Positions 1 through 8,900 of a stretch of 23,705 nucleotides of DNA are shown here, piece after piece. The translations under genes were made by a program, and so were the position numbers. The notes below the pieces were generated by a model. The model searched no databases and was not told where the DNA came from. It saw only the letters and a program-made list of their open reading frames with translations. The number at the start of each line of letters is the position of its first letter. Within the stretch, counting starts at the first letter, position 1. Source of the DNA: JBCCSZ01 sp039199225 (GTDB lineage: Bacteria > Bacteroidota > Bacteroidia > Chitinophagales > Saprospiraceae); assembly GCA_039199225.1 (NCBI GenBank), contig JBCCSZ010000094.1, forward strand, positions 1 through 23,705, in the 5' to 3' direction.

Positions 1-680
1 CACACTTGTTGGGACCTATTGCCATTGCCGCCTACTCTTACATGGCCCTGGTTCCGGTCATCATTCCCTTCGTTGTACGACTGACCGTAAGCAAAAAAGA
101 ATTGGCCATCAACATGAAGGAGCAAGATAAACTACATCCCAACAAGACAAAGATCAAAAATATCAGAGCGGTCAAAATCATTTTCCCAATCATCCTAGGG
201 ACAGTCATAGCCTTGTTTATTCCCTCTTCTGTTCCCCTTGTTGGCATGCTGCTATTTGGAAATCTTGTAAAAGAAGTGGGCAGTGATACCAATCGTCTGT
301 TCAAAGCAGCCTCGGATACCATTATGAATGCGGCAACTATTTTCCTGGGTCTGACAGTCGGTGCCACTATGACGGCCACTACCTTTCTGAATAGCGAAAC
401 GCTCTTGATCGTTGCTGGAGGATTCATTGCCTTTGCCATTTCCATTGTCGGAGGAATTGTAGCTGCTAAAATTTACAATGTATTTTCTACTAAGAAAATC
501 AATCCGCTCATAGGTGCAACAGGCTTAAGCGCAGTACCAATGGCCTCCAGGGTAGCCAATGAACTCGCCCTGAAGGTCGATCCCAGAAATCACCTGCTTC
601 AATATGCCATGTCGAGCAATATCAGTGGGGTGATTGGCTCTGCAGTGGCAGCAGGTGTATTGATCGCATTTTTGGGATAA
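1..680 (+). CDS. Sodium ion-translocating decarboxylase beta subunit, C-terminal part (5' end outside window)
   Basis: This is the membrane subunit of a biotin-dependent, sodium-pumping decarboxylase (oxaloacetate, methylmalonyl-CoA or glutaconyl-CoA type). The family decarboxylates carboxybiotin carried by the alpha/gamma subunits and couples this to Na+ export across the inner membrane. The reading frame is open from the left edge, so about the last 225 residues of a protein usually near 380-430 residues are present. Several hydrophobic helices are visible. The conserved C-terminal signature GATGLSAVPMASRV, followed by a DPRNHLLQYAM segment and a final GVIGSAVAAGV helix, matches the OadB/MmdB/GcdB family. 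No sequence here separates the substrate types; a methylmalonyl-CoA or oxaloacetate partner is the usual case in Bacteroidota. The other subunits would lie upstream, outside the window. The stop is followed by a long gene-free region, so this is the last gene of its operon. Confidence 0.93.
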   Translation, partial: HLLGPIAIAAYSYMALVPVIIPFVVRLTVSKKELAINMKEQDKLHPNKTKIKNIRAVKIIFPIILGTVIALFIPSSVPLVGMLLFGNLVKEVGSDTNRLFKAASDTIMNAATIFLGLTVGATMTATTFLNSETLLIVAGGFIAFAISIVGGIVAAKIYNVFSTKKINPLIGATGLSAVPMASRVANELALKVDPRNHLLQYAMSSNISGVIGSAVAAGVLIAFLG

Positions 681-1145
681 TTTATAAAAATTACAATTTG
701 TTCAGCCTATTTTTTTAAGCTGTACAACGAACTGCTATTTAGGCACTTATGCTTTACGAAATAAAAAAGATGAATTTTTTTTATGGAATTTCGGGGGGTG
801 CCGTGTCCTATTATAGGCGAATTCTTCCAGTTCAGGTACCAAAATGGAGTAGGAATTCCAAGAATTTCACCTAATCGGAGGAAAGCTCCGAGGTTGGGTT
901 TGGCGAAGCAATGATCGTTGCGCAATGCCGAAGGGTGTGGCATTTGGTGTCACACAAGTGGGTGGGCCCACCCACAAAGACCCAAACCATATCTCCCCCA
1001 CAACAGCCAATGTTTCGTGACGCCTTCCTGGCCGATCCCAATTTTCACCCTGGCATAACCGTCAAGCCCCTATTTTTTGCTATCTTTTCTACCGCTAATG
1101 TCGTCTGTCTATTTTTCACTATTCCACCATTCGATGCTCATACCT
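681..1145. other. Gene-free, hairpin-rich intergenic region
   Basis: No convincing gene lies here. Short ORFs on both strands have no signal peptide or recognisable domain and look fortuitous. The 5' part is AT-rich; from about 790 to 1050 composition turns G/C-rich and self-complementary. Visible elements are a 6-bp stem with a 5-nt loop at 875-891 (TCGGAG/CTCCGA), a GCAA/TTGC stem at 908-921, and an 18-bp perfect palindrome at 958-975. The style resembles a dispersed non-coding repeat or mobile-element remnant, but no second copy occurs in the window. A weak TAnnTTT-like box at 1081-1088 could serve the following gene. Confidence 0.5.
958..975. repeat. Perfect 18-bp palindrome GTGGGTGGG/CCCACCCAC
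   Basis: The sequence GTGGGTGGGCCCACCCAC equals its own reverse complement over all 18 bases; the flanking bases (A on both sides) do not pair. There is no spacer, so it is better suited as a dimeric protein-binding site or a recombination/repeat core than as an RNA hairpin. No T-run follows on either strand, which argues against a terminator. Confidence 0.8.
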
Positions 1146-1862
1146 ATGCCACGAATCCGACTTTCCTACTATAGTCTATTTTTTGCTTTGGCGATTGCTG
1201 CTGTACCTACTTTCGCTCAGAAAGCCTTTGATCAAATCGATTGGTCGAAGGTACCACACAAAAAAATTCAAAAGTTGGTGGAAGAACAGCAATCAATTGG
1301 ACGAAACTTTATCAATGATTTGCAACCTACTTGCTACCGCAAAGAGGATAAAACAGGTTTTCGGATGCATCTAAAAACCTATCGAATAAAAATGGGGCTA
1401 GAAGAATTGTGGTCGGCTTATCTGTCGGCAGAGCCAGGAGAGTCCTGGAACAGTAAAATTGTTTCATTTGCCATGCTTTACAACCCAGCAAACGATAGTA
1501 TCTACTATGCTAAAGATGTCATCGGATCACTCCAGGAATCGCAAATGATTTTTTTGAATCTTCGCATTTGGGGTATTGCCAATGTAGCTGTAGCACACCA
1601 AATAAAGCGAATCGATCATGACAATAAACACATTGAATTTTGTTACCTCGACTGCGGCAAATCTGAAGGAATTCAAGAAGTCTATTTGAAAAGCATCGAT
1701 TCTGAATGGACAGAGGTGTCCCACGTCAGCCGATTTAGGAGCGACTCTAAGTTCCGTGATAAGAATTTGTATCCACACTTTCACGAAAAGGCCATTGATC
1801 AGTTTCATGAGAACATCGAACAATGGGCAAAAAAACAAAAGCCAACTCTCCACAAGAACTAG
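1146..1862 (+). CDS. Secreted protein of unknown function, possibly SRPBCC-like
   Basis: I do not recognise a named family. The product is 238 residues from the ATG at 1146. This start was chosen because it gives a compact signal peptide: a short basic start (MPRIR), a hydrophobic run, then TFAQ as a likely cleavage site. Alternative in-frame starts at 1134 and 1077 would add 4 or 23 residues with no benefit. The mature part mixes helices and strands; the second half (about residues 125-215), with VAHQIKRIDHDNKHIEFCYL and a terminal HFHEKAIDQFHENIEQW helix, looks like a START/SRPBCC-type lipid-binding fold ending in a long helix. That fold assignment is inference from pattern only. The gene stands alone between the hairpin-rich region and the amidase gene 103 bases downstream, so co-transcription with the amidase is possible. 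Confidence 0.72.
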   Translation: MPRIRLSYYSLFFALAIAAVPTFAQKAFDQIDWSKVPHKKIQKLVEEQQSIGRNFINDLQPTCYRKEDKTGFRMHLKTYRIKMGLEELWSAYLSAEPGESWNSKIVSFAMLYNPANDSIYYAKDVIGSLQESQMIFLNLRIWGIANVAVAHQIKRIDHDNKHIEFCYLDCGKSEGIQEVYLKSIDSEWTEVSHVSRFRSDSKFRDKNLYPHFHEKAIDQFHENIEQWAKKQKPTLHKN

Positions 1863-1965
1863 CGCTTCAATATTTGCTAAAAAAATTTGACATGGGTTTA
1901 GCATCCAGACGTAAGATGGCTTCAAAACCACTAGACATACGGGGTATTCAAATTAAAAATAGATT

Positions 1966-3648
1966 ATGAAACTTCAGAAAAATAAGATCATTGGATACAG
2001 TTTAATGGCCCTTTGCTGCTTTGCGCTGGGTGGTTTTTCCCATCGCTATTTGATTGAATCGGACATCGGCCGCGAGCAGGTCCAACAAGCCAGTAGGTTG
2101 CTGGGTTTGCAGTTTGAGCAGGCAGAAATAGATTCTATGCTGCCAGACCTAGAGTCTTATCGTCAAAACTTTGAAAGCAATCGGCAGACTGATATTCCAA
2201 ATGGCTGGTCACCAGCAATGGTCTTCAACCCCTTACCTATCAACTTTAAACCACCCGAAGTACAATCACCACTCAACTACGGCCCACCTCCACCCGTTCT
2301 TCTACCCAAAAACAAGAATGAACTGGCCTTTCTGAGCATTCGCCAATTAGCAGAGCTGATCCGGACCCAGCAGTTAACATCCGAGCAATTGACCCGATTT
2401 TGCATCGACCGACTACAGGAATTCGATACCATACTGCATTGTGTCATCACCCTAACAGCCGAAGAAGCAATTGCAAAGGCCAAGCAGGCTGACCGAGAAA
2501 TTGCCGCAGGAAATTACAAAGGCATGCTCCATGGCATTCCATATGGAGCAAAAGACCTTTTGGCGACCAAAAACCACAAAACTACCTGGGGAGCCATGCC
2601 CTACAAAGAGCAAGTCATCAATCAGGATGCTGAAGTCATAAAACGGCTGGAAGCGGCTGGAGCCATTCTAACTGCCAAGTTGACGCTCGGCGCACTTGCT
2701 TGGGGAGATGTTTGGTATGGTGGCATGACCAGAAATCCCTGGAATCCAGAAACCGGATCGAGTGGCTCCTCTGCAGGCTCTGCCTCGGCTGTTTCGGCGG
2801 GTTTGCTGCCTTTTGCTATCGGAACAGAGACCTTGGGATCGATTGTATCGCCCTCTACCATCTGTGGGACCAGCGGACTGCGACCTACCTTCGGACGCGT
2901 CAGCCGCGATGGAGCCATGGCACTGAGTTGGTCCATGGATAAGATCGGACCAATTGCCCGCTCGGCTGAAGATTGCCTGATTGTATTGGATGCCATCCAA
3001 GGTAAAGACATCAACGATCCCTCTACCTTGGATTTTCCGCTCAATTATGATGCAACTGAAAAAGTACAAAATTGGCGGGTCGGCTATCTAAAGACTGATT
3101 TCGATAGGTCTTATCCATTTCACAATCAGGACAGCGCTGCCCTCCAAAAACTTCGCACGCTCGGAGTGGAGCTGATTCCAATCGAATTGCCAGAACTACA
3201 AGACCTGACCTTGATTTTGACTGCAGAAGCGGCAGCGGCTTTTGATGAGCTTACCCGAAGCAATCGAGACAGCTTGTTGGTTCGCCAAATTAGACAGTCG
3301 TGGCCAAATACCTTCCGGGCGGCCCGTTTCATTCCGGCAGTCGAATACCTGCAGGCCAATCGATTGAGAACGGAGCTGATCCGTCAAATGGAGGAAATGC
3401 TCAATAAGCACCAGATCGATGTGTATTTGAGTCCTTCCTGGGCCAGTAGCAACCTAGTGGTGACCAATCTGACAGGACATCCCTGTGTCGTACTGCCAAA
3501 TGGCTTTCAAGAGGGTCAACCTACCAGCATCACGTTCAATGGTCGCTTGTTTCGAGAGGGAAAAGTCAGCCAACTGGCCAAGTTTTACCAGGATCACACA
3601 GATTTTCATCGCCAACATCCCGAAAGATTTAGCTCAAACAGAAGGTAG
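1966..3648 (+). CDS. Amidase-signature hydrolase with N-terminal signal or anchor
   Basis: A 560-residue amidase of the Ser-cisSer-Lys family, which hydrolyses carboxamide bonds; the substrate cannot be told from sequence. The catalytic Lys is K196 in GIPYGAKDLL, the cis-Ser is S268 in the GSSGSSAGSA run, and the nucleophile is S292 in GTETLGSIVSP. Spacing between the two serines (24) equals that of well-studied family members. The motif reads GSSGSSAGSA rather than the commoner GSSGGSA, a mild variation. Before the domain (from about residue 124) lies an extra N-terminal segment with a hydrophobic stretch at residues 8-24 that would export or anchor the enzyme, then a helical and proline-rich linker (PPPPVLLP). 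This architecture, about 550 residues, is common in Bacteroidota. A role outside the cytoplasm is inferred. It is not GatA: no gatB/gatC neighbours, and it is exported. Confidence 0.92.
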   Translation: MKLQKNKIIGYSLMALCCFALGGFSHRYLIESDIGREQVQQASRLLGLQFEQAEIDSMLPDLESYRQNFESNRQTDIPNGWSPAMVFNPLPINFKPPEVQSPLNYGPPPPVLLPKNKNELAFLSIRQLAELIRTQQLTSEQLTRFCIDRLQEFDTILHCVITLTAEEAIAKAKQADREIAAGNYKGMLHGIPYGAKDLLATKNHKTTWGAMPYKEQVINQDAEVIKRLEAAGAILTAKLTLGALAWGDVWYGGMTRNPWNPETGSSGSSAGSASAVSAGLLPFAIGTETLGSIVSPSTICGTSGLRPTFGRVSRDGAMALSWSMDKIGPIARSAEDCLIVLDAIQGKDINDPSTLDFPLNYDATEKVQNWRVGYLKTDFDRSYPFHNQDSAALQKLRTLGVELIPIELPELQDLTLILTAEAAAAFDELTRSNRDSLLVRQIRQSWPNTFRAARFIPAVEYLQANRLRTELIRQMEEMLNKHQIDVYLSPSWASSNLVVTNLTGHPCVVLPNGFQEGQPTSITFNGRLFREGKVSQLAKFYQDHTDFHRQHPERFSSNRR

Positions 3649-3709
3649 AGCAGCCGTCAAGAGACAAGAATTCCAAGCAGAATTCGTTTTAAGCTTAAAC
3701 TACAGTTGA

Positions 3710-5974
3710 ATGCCGTTTTTTTACACTCAAAAATGTTTATCGTTTCTCAAGAAAGGGCTATTTGTGTGGCCTCGAACGCTACTGTTGGCCCTGTGGTTCT
3801 GTCCTTCTGCAGCACCAATTCATGCTCAAAACATCATTGAAAATCCAGGATTTGAAGAATACGACCACCTACCAACGGTTATGAGCAAAATTGGGAAGGA
3901 CTTCGAGCGAGCAGTCCGCTACTGGGTCGTCCCCAATCAGGCTTCGACCGATTTGATTAGCCCACGCCTTCAAAGCCGCAATCTGAAAGCCAGTCTGGCG
4001 CACAGCGGCAGAAATATGGCTGGCATTGTCATCAATGGCGACTTTTGGTCTGAGTATGTGGGCATCAAGCTCAAAGCACCCCTGGTTCCCGGCCAACAGT
4101 ATTACGTGGAATATTGGATTTCTATGCCGAGTTTTTACTCCAAACGCAAGCCGGTGGCTATGTCGCTCAACAATCAATTTGGCCTGCGTTTTGACAAGAA
4201 GCGCTATCAATTTGACAAAAGAATTTTAACGGGTGTTCCACAGCTTCCGGCAACTGAAAACACCTTTGTGGAGCCTGAAAAGTGGACCAAGGTGAGTGGT
4301 ACTTTCGTGGCAGATACCGCCCATACCTATTTGTACATCGGCCAGTTTCAAGCGCCGGGTGCAGCACATGAGTTGGCCATCGGATACTTTTTCCTGGACG
4401 ATGTTTACATAGAGGCTTTTAAAAGTACTGCGGTCGATTACGAGCCCAGTCGGTATTATCGGATCGATGGCTCGGTCGCATCCGTTATCATGGAAAACAT
4501 CTACTTTGAAACGGATAAATATGATTTGCTGGAAGAGTCTTATCAAGAGTTGAATAAATTGGTGCGGATTCTCAATAAAAATCCTGGCTTGAGGTTGAAC
4601 ATCCAAGGACATACAGATTCGGAAGGGGGCGAACGCCACAACCTGAGCTTATCTGAAAACCGCGCTAAAACGGTTTATGAATACCTCATCGATAGCGGCA
4701 TTCAAGCCGATCGCCTCAGCTCCAAAGGTTATGGCTTCTCTAAGCCGATCGCCGATAATGAAACCACTACCGGAAGGCAGCAAAATCGCCGAGTGGAGTT
4801 CGTTGTTAGTGGCGCCATCGGCAATACTAAATCTGTTTTGGGGCCGGAGTATGTTTACCGCTTTTCGGAAGACCTTCCGGCAGAAGATTTATTGTCGCGC
4901 TCCTTTAATGGACATTACGACCCAAATTGGCATTGTCCGCCCCCTAGACCGGCTGTTTCGAAACAAGAGCGACAGCAGTTTAAAGATGCCAAAGCAATTG
5001 GTGCGCAGGAAATTATTTTGAAAGAAACAGAAGGGCAACGGGCCGTATTTATCAATGAAGCGCCAGCTAATCCGCAGGGGCGAGCTTTTGTGATTGGTCT
5101 GCTACAAGATTGGTATGATCAAGGTTTTCGCTACTTATGTCTCCAATCATTGGGATACGACGACAAGGATTTGGCAGAGAGGGGCTATCCGGTTTTGAAT
5201 ACTGGGCTGGCCAGTCGCGAAGCTGTTTACGGCCAACTGATTCGGACGGCATTGGAACTGGGATTTCAGCTCGTACCTTTCGAACCCCGCGACTCAGAGA
5301 TTGAAAAAGCACTGAATATTCTACGTCGGCAAGGTCATATTGACGATGCCTCTGCTCCTTCTTCTATTGCCAGCGCCAAACAGTGGGCCAGTGCTATGAA
5401 TTTAACGCGCCTATTTAAGAAAGATTCGGAAGCGAGAATTGTGGTTTTGGCGCAGTCGGCATACATCCAGGAGACCTCCGACGGCTCGAAGACGATGGCA
5501 CAGTGGTTTAATCAATTTTCCAGTACCAACCCCTACACCATCGATCAAGTCAGCTTGAGTGAATCTTGTCCCGAGGGATTGCATCCACTTTACAAGGGTG
5601 TGAAGGTGACCAAACCAAGTGTATATCAGTTGCGAAATAAGACATTGGTTTTTGGTAAAACCCAACAGCTGAGCCCCTATGACCTACAAGTTGCCCACCC
5701 CAGAACCTGGGAGCGCCAAGGCCGACCCAATTGGTTGGGTGATTACTTGGACCGGACGCCTTATCCCTTCAATCCAGATAAATACGGATTGAGCTATCCT
5801 TGCATGGCTTTGGCTTATCCAACAGGAGAAGACTTGGACCATGCCGTTCCAATCGATGTCATTGAAATTCGTCAGATAGGCGAAAAGAAGTCCTTGTTTC
5901 TACCAAAAGGAACACATACCCTGATCTTGAAAGACAAATCAGGCCACAAAAAGCTGGAGGTCAATATTCAATAG
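3710..5974 (+). CDS. OmpA-family outer membrane protein with C-terminal EreA/ChaN-like domain lacking usual key residues
   Basis: A 754-residue three-part protein. Residues 1-39 form a long signal peptide ending near IHAQ. Residues about 40-245 look like a jelly-roll, carbohydrate-binding-like domain (IIENPGFEEY start, GQFQAPG, FFLDDVYIEAF end). Residues about 255-368 are a clear OmpA/MotB peptidoglycan-binding domain: IYFETDKYDL, NIQGHTDSEG with D303, LSENRA with N317/R318, and QQNRRVEF around 357-364. Residues about 400-680 resemble a Bacteroidota domain related to the EreA/ChaN (Tiki) superfamily. Where I recall an NEAH motif and a later Glu, this protein has N449-E450-A451-P452 and Q479, and the expected CGxDH-like strand reads VLAQSAYIQE. 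The domain may therefore be non-catalytic. The gene starts 61 bases after the amidase and is convergent, with 12 bases between stops, to the large type IX cargo gene. Confidence 0.85.
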   Translation: MPFFYTQKCLSFLKKGLFVWPRTLLLALWFCPSAAPIHAQNIIENPGFEEYDHLPTVMSKIGKDFERAVRYWVVPNQASTDLISPRLQSRNLKASLAHSGRNMAGIVINGDFWSEYVGIKLKAPLVPGQQYYVEYWISMPSFYSKRKPVAMSLNNQFGLRFDKKRYQFDKRILTGVPQLPATENTFVEPEKWTKVSGTFVADTAHTYLYIGQFQAPGAAHELAIGYFFLDDVYIEAFKSTAVDYEPSRYYRIDGSVASVIMENIYFETDKYDLLEESYQELNKLVRILNKNPGLRLNIQGHTDSEGGERHNLSLSENRAKTVYEYLIDSGIQADRLSSKGYGFSKPIADNETTTGRQQNRRVEFVVSGAIGNTKSVLGPEYVYRFSEDLPAEDLLSRSFNGHYDPNWHCPPPRPAVSKQERQQFKDAKAIGAQEIILKETEGQRAVFINEAPANPQGRAFVIGLLQDWYDQGFRYLCLQSLGYDDKDLAERGYPVLNTGLASREAVYGQLIRTALELGFQLVPFEPRDSEIEKALNILRRQGHIDDASAPSSIASAKQWASAMNLTRLFKKDSEARIVVLAQSAYIQETSDGSKTMAQWFNQFSSTNPYTIDQVSLSESCPEGLHPLYKGVKVTKPSVYQLRNKTLVFGKTQQLSPYDLQVAHPRTWERQGRPNWLGDYLDRTPYPFNPDKYGLSYPCMALAYPTGEDLDHAVPIDVIEIRQIGEKKSLFLPKGTHTLILKDKSGHKKLEVNIQ

Positions 5975-5986
5975 CATCAGAGAGAG

Positions 5987-8900
5987 CTATCGCTCGACAA
6001 CCAGCTTGTGGGAAACAACGTAGTTTTTATAATTGAGCTGAATAAAGTAGATGCCGTTGCTGAAGTTGCGTACATCTAAGCGATAGTCCTTCTTTTGTAC
6101 GTTTTCGTCTGTGATTTTCCAAACCAATTGGCCCAAAGAATTCAAGACAGAGATTTCCAAATCAACAGCCTCCTCAAATTCCAATCGAAAACGGGATGCT
6201 TCCGATGCCGGATTGGGCTGCAACTCTATAAACTTCAGCTCGTCCAATTCTCTGACATACACCAGCCCAGAATTGATGGTGACGCATTCGCTAACGGTAC
6301 AGCCCATTTGATCTGTTACGGTCACACAGTACTCCCCTCCTACTAAGTTTATCAGGTTTTTGGAAAGGGCGCCGTTACTCCATTCGTAGGTGTATGGCAG
6401 CTCGCCTCCATTGATTTGCATGCTGATGGAGCCATTGGCCTTTCCAACACTGCTTTCGTGAACGACTTCTACCCCCAGCTGGATGGCATCTGGCTGCTCC
6501 ACCTCAACGGATATTTCTTGAGAACTGCCACAAGCATCGGTTATTGTAGCGGTATAAATACTGGCTGCTAAATCAGAAATGGCTACTCCACTTTGGCCTG
6601 TATTCCACTGAACGTCCACAGAACCAGCACCACCAATAATTTCAAGATCAATCTGGCCGTCGGTCTCTCCATAGCAGCTGGCAGCTTGTGCCGACGATTC
6701 GATCTCAAAGGCTGGCAATATGCCTTCCTCAATGGCAATTTCAAAAATGCCCTCATTGGGTCCAAAGCCTTCGATCATGACAAAGTACTTGGTATTGGGA
6801 TTGACCCTTGCGTATAAAACAGATAGCCGGTTGAATGCATCCAATTGTTCACTGCAATCCGCTTCCACTGCATCATCGTTGAAATCAACCTCATTGCCCA
6901 ATGAATCCAACAGGCGAATGACTGTATCAAAATCCGTTAGCTCGCTGCAACTACTGATTGTAACAGAAGTCATGCAATCGTCTGTAGAAAATTCATAAAA
7001 GGCATCGGAGGAAGGATGGCCAAAGGTATTGCTATAGCATTCTACGGTCGATCCACTGGATACGAACGGGAAAGCATCGACCCGAATGGCATTCTCGATT
7101 TCGTCGCCTACAGAGGAAGAGCAAGCACTGATGAAATTGAAGGGACCAGCCCATTCACTACTGCCAAAGGCTCCGCAATTTTGCTTGACATAGTAGGCAT
7201 AAATCGTACTTGGTTCCAGACCTTCCAATGTGTAAGGAGCTGATACATTTTTGACTAAATTTCCAGTTTGAGGCGTGATGCCTTTTTCGCCCCAGGCGAT
7301 GTCGACATCTACTGCGCGATCGGCTTGCGTCATCCAACTGAGCACTGCACTACTCGATGCTACACTGCTGACCATTAACTCATCTGGTGCCGAACAATCT
7401 TGTTCTGCCGTACAAATTACATTGCCGGACCAACCACTGCCATTGCCACTGTCATCGGACTCAAAGACGAAGGTCAAACAGCCGCTCGGCCCAGTCGAAG
7501 CAATGGTTCGGCCAGCCAGATCGCCGGTACCAACGGGGGAATTCTCCTCGCTGTTCCAGCACCATGCCGCTTGATCGTTGTTAGGTGGAATAATCGCAGC
7601 TTCCGTATTTTCTCCATCGTAAATGGTCAGTCCGTCCAGGCAAAAACCATCTCCGGCCTCTACATCAAAGCTCTGAAATTCGACCTTGACGACAAAGCCT
7701 AATTGATCTGGACAGATGGTAAAAGTATCTTGTTGATTGGAGGTATAGTTGGCATAGGTTCCACCATTGTCCAAAAACATACCACCGCAAGCAGCTTCCT
7801 CTGGCAAGGTATTAAATGTAAAAGGCCCTGCCCAATCGGAAGTCAAAGTGGCAGGTGGCTCAAAGGTCCCAACCGGAAATGGCACATCGCAAGTTGCGTT
7901 GGTCGAATTCCCTTCCAAGTTGTCAATACCACTGTAAAACCACTTCTCTGGATCAAAAAAGCCATCATTGGCTTCTTGGCCTGGCCGTCTGTACGCCCAT
8001 CCGTCCTTGTACTCCCAGGTCTGCCCTGTCCCATCAATATCAATGTAACCAAAGACATCAATTACCTGGCTGTTGTGGAATAATTCGACCGCATCATCAC
8101 CATTGACCAGTGCATCAGGACTGACGAAATCAGGATCAAAGCCAAAAAACTGATTGAAGAGCGGCCCATCGGATGCCCAATACAAATGGGTGCCGGAAGT
8201 AACAGAGATGGCTGGAAATGTATACTCAATGCCATCGGTACCTTCTCCATTATTGGCCGAACCGATTCCATAGTCGCTCAAATCTGCAATATCGTTGAGA
8301 ACATACAATTCTACGCCTTTGGGGTTACCACCTGAGAGCGGCCCATCATATAGCCCCGTAATCATTAGGCTTGCTGCCTTACAGTTTGATTGAATGTATA
8401 GGTCGTAAAGAGTGTTGGCCGTCAAGTTGTTAAGCTGGAAAGGCCGCTCTGTCACCTTGCTGCCTATGGCGCCTGGTGAAGCTCCCCGTGGCAGCAATTG
8501 AATATTCCAATTGGTAGCATCACCCGCCCAATTGATTGAAGCAGAGGTTTGGGTGAGCTGATCAATGCTAAAGTCAGTGGGATCACTACAAGACCGAATA
8601 CTGGTTAAAGAGAGATCAAAGCTGATGCTGGGCGGATTTTCCCAAGTCGATAAGATGATGTAATAGGCAGTTCCCTTTTCCAACAAAATATTTTCTAAGA
8701 TCAAGTCAGATGTCTGGGTTGTATTAAAGTCGCTGGCCAAACAATTCGGATTGTCTTCTGGACAGGCGTCCAATAGCTGCAAACCGGCAAAAAATCCGGA
8801 AAGCTGGCTTACCTCCAAGGTCACCGCCTCGTTGGCGCTAGGGATGTATTCATAAACGATTTCGTTGCCATTCAGGTAGTTTTCATTTTCAGCGGCACAA

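Noticed and set aside
762..784. A-run/T-run inverted repeat after the decarboxylase gene
   Set aside because: All A/T stem without G/C pairs; too weak to call a terminator.
707..943. 78-codon minus-strand ORF in the first intergenic region
   Set aside because: It spans the AT-rich and the hairpin-rich parts, shows no domain, signal or helix, and its composition follows the repeats; likely fortuitous.
911..1174. 87-codon plus-strand ORF covering the palindrome
   Set aside because: Overlaps the signal-peptide start of the secreted protein in another frame and encodes low-complexity Pro/Thr sequence; no support.
3688..3699. 12-bp palindrome TTTAAGCTTAAA ten bases before the OmpA-type gene
   Set aside because: AT-rich palindromes of this size arise easily; no second copy or spacer pattern supports an operator.
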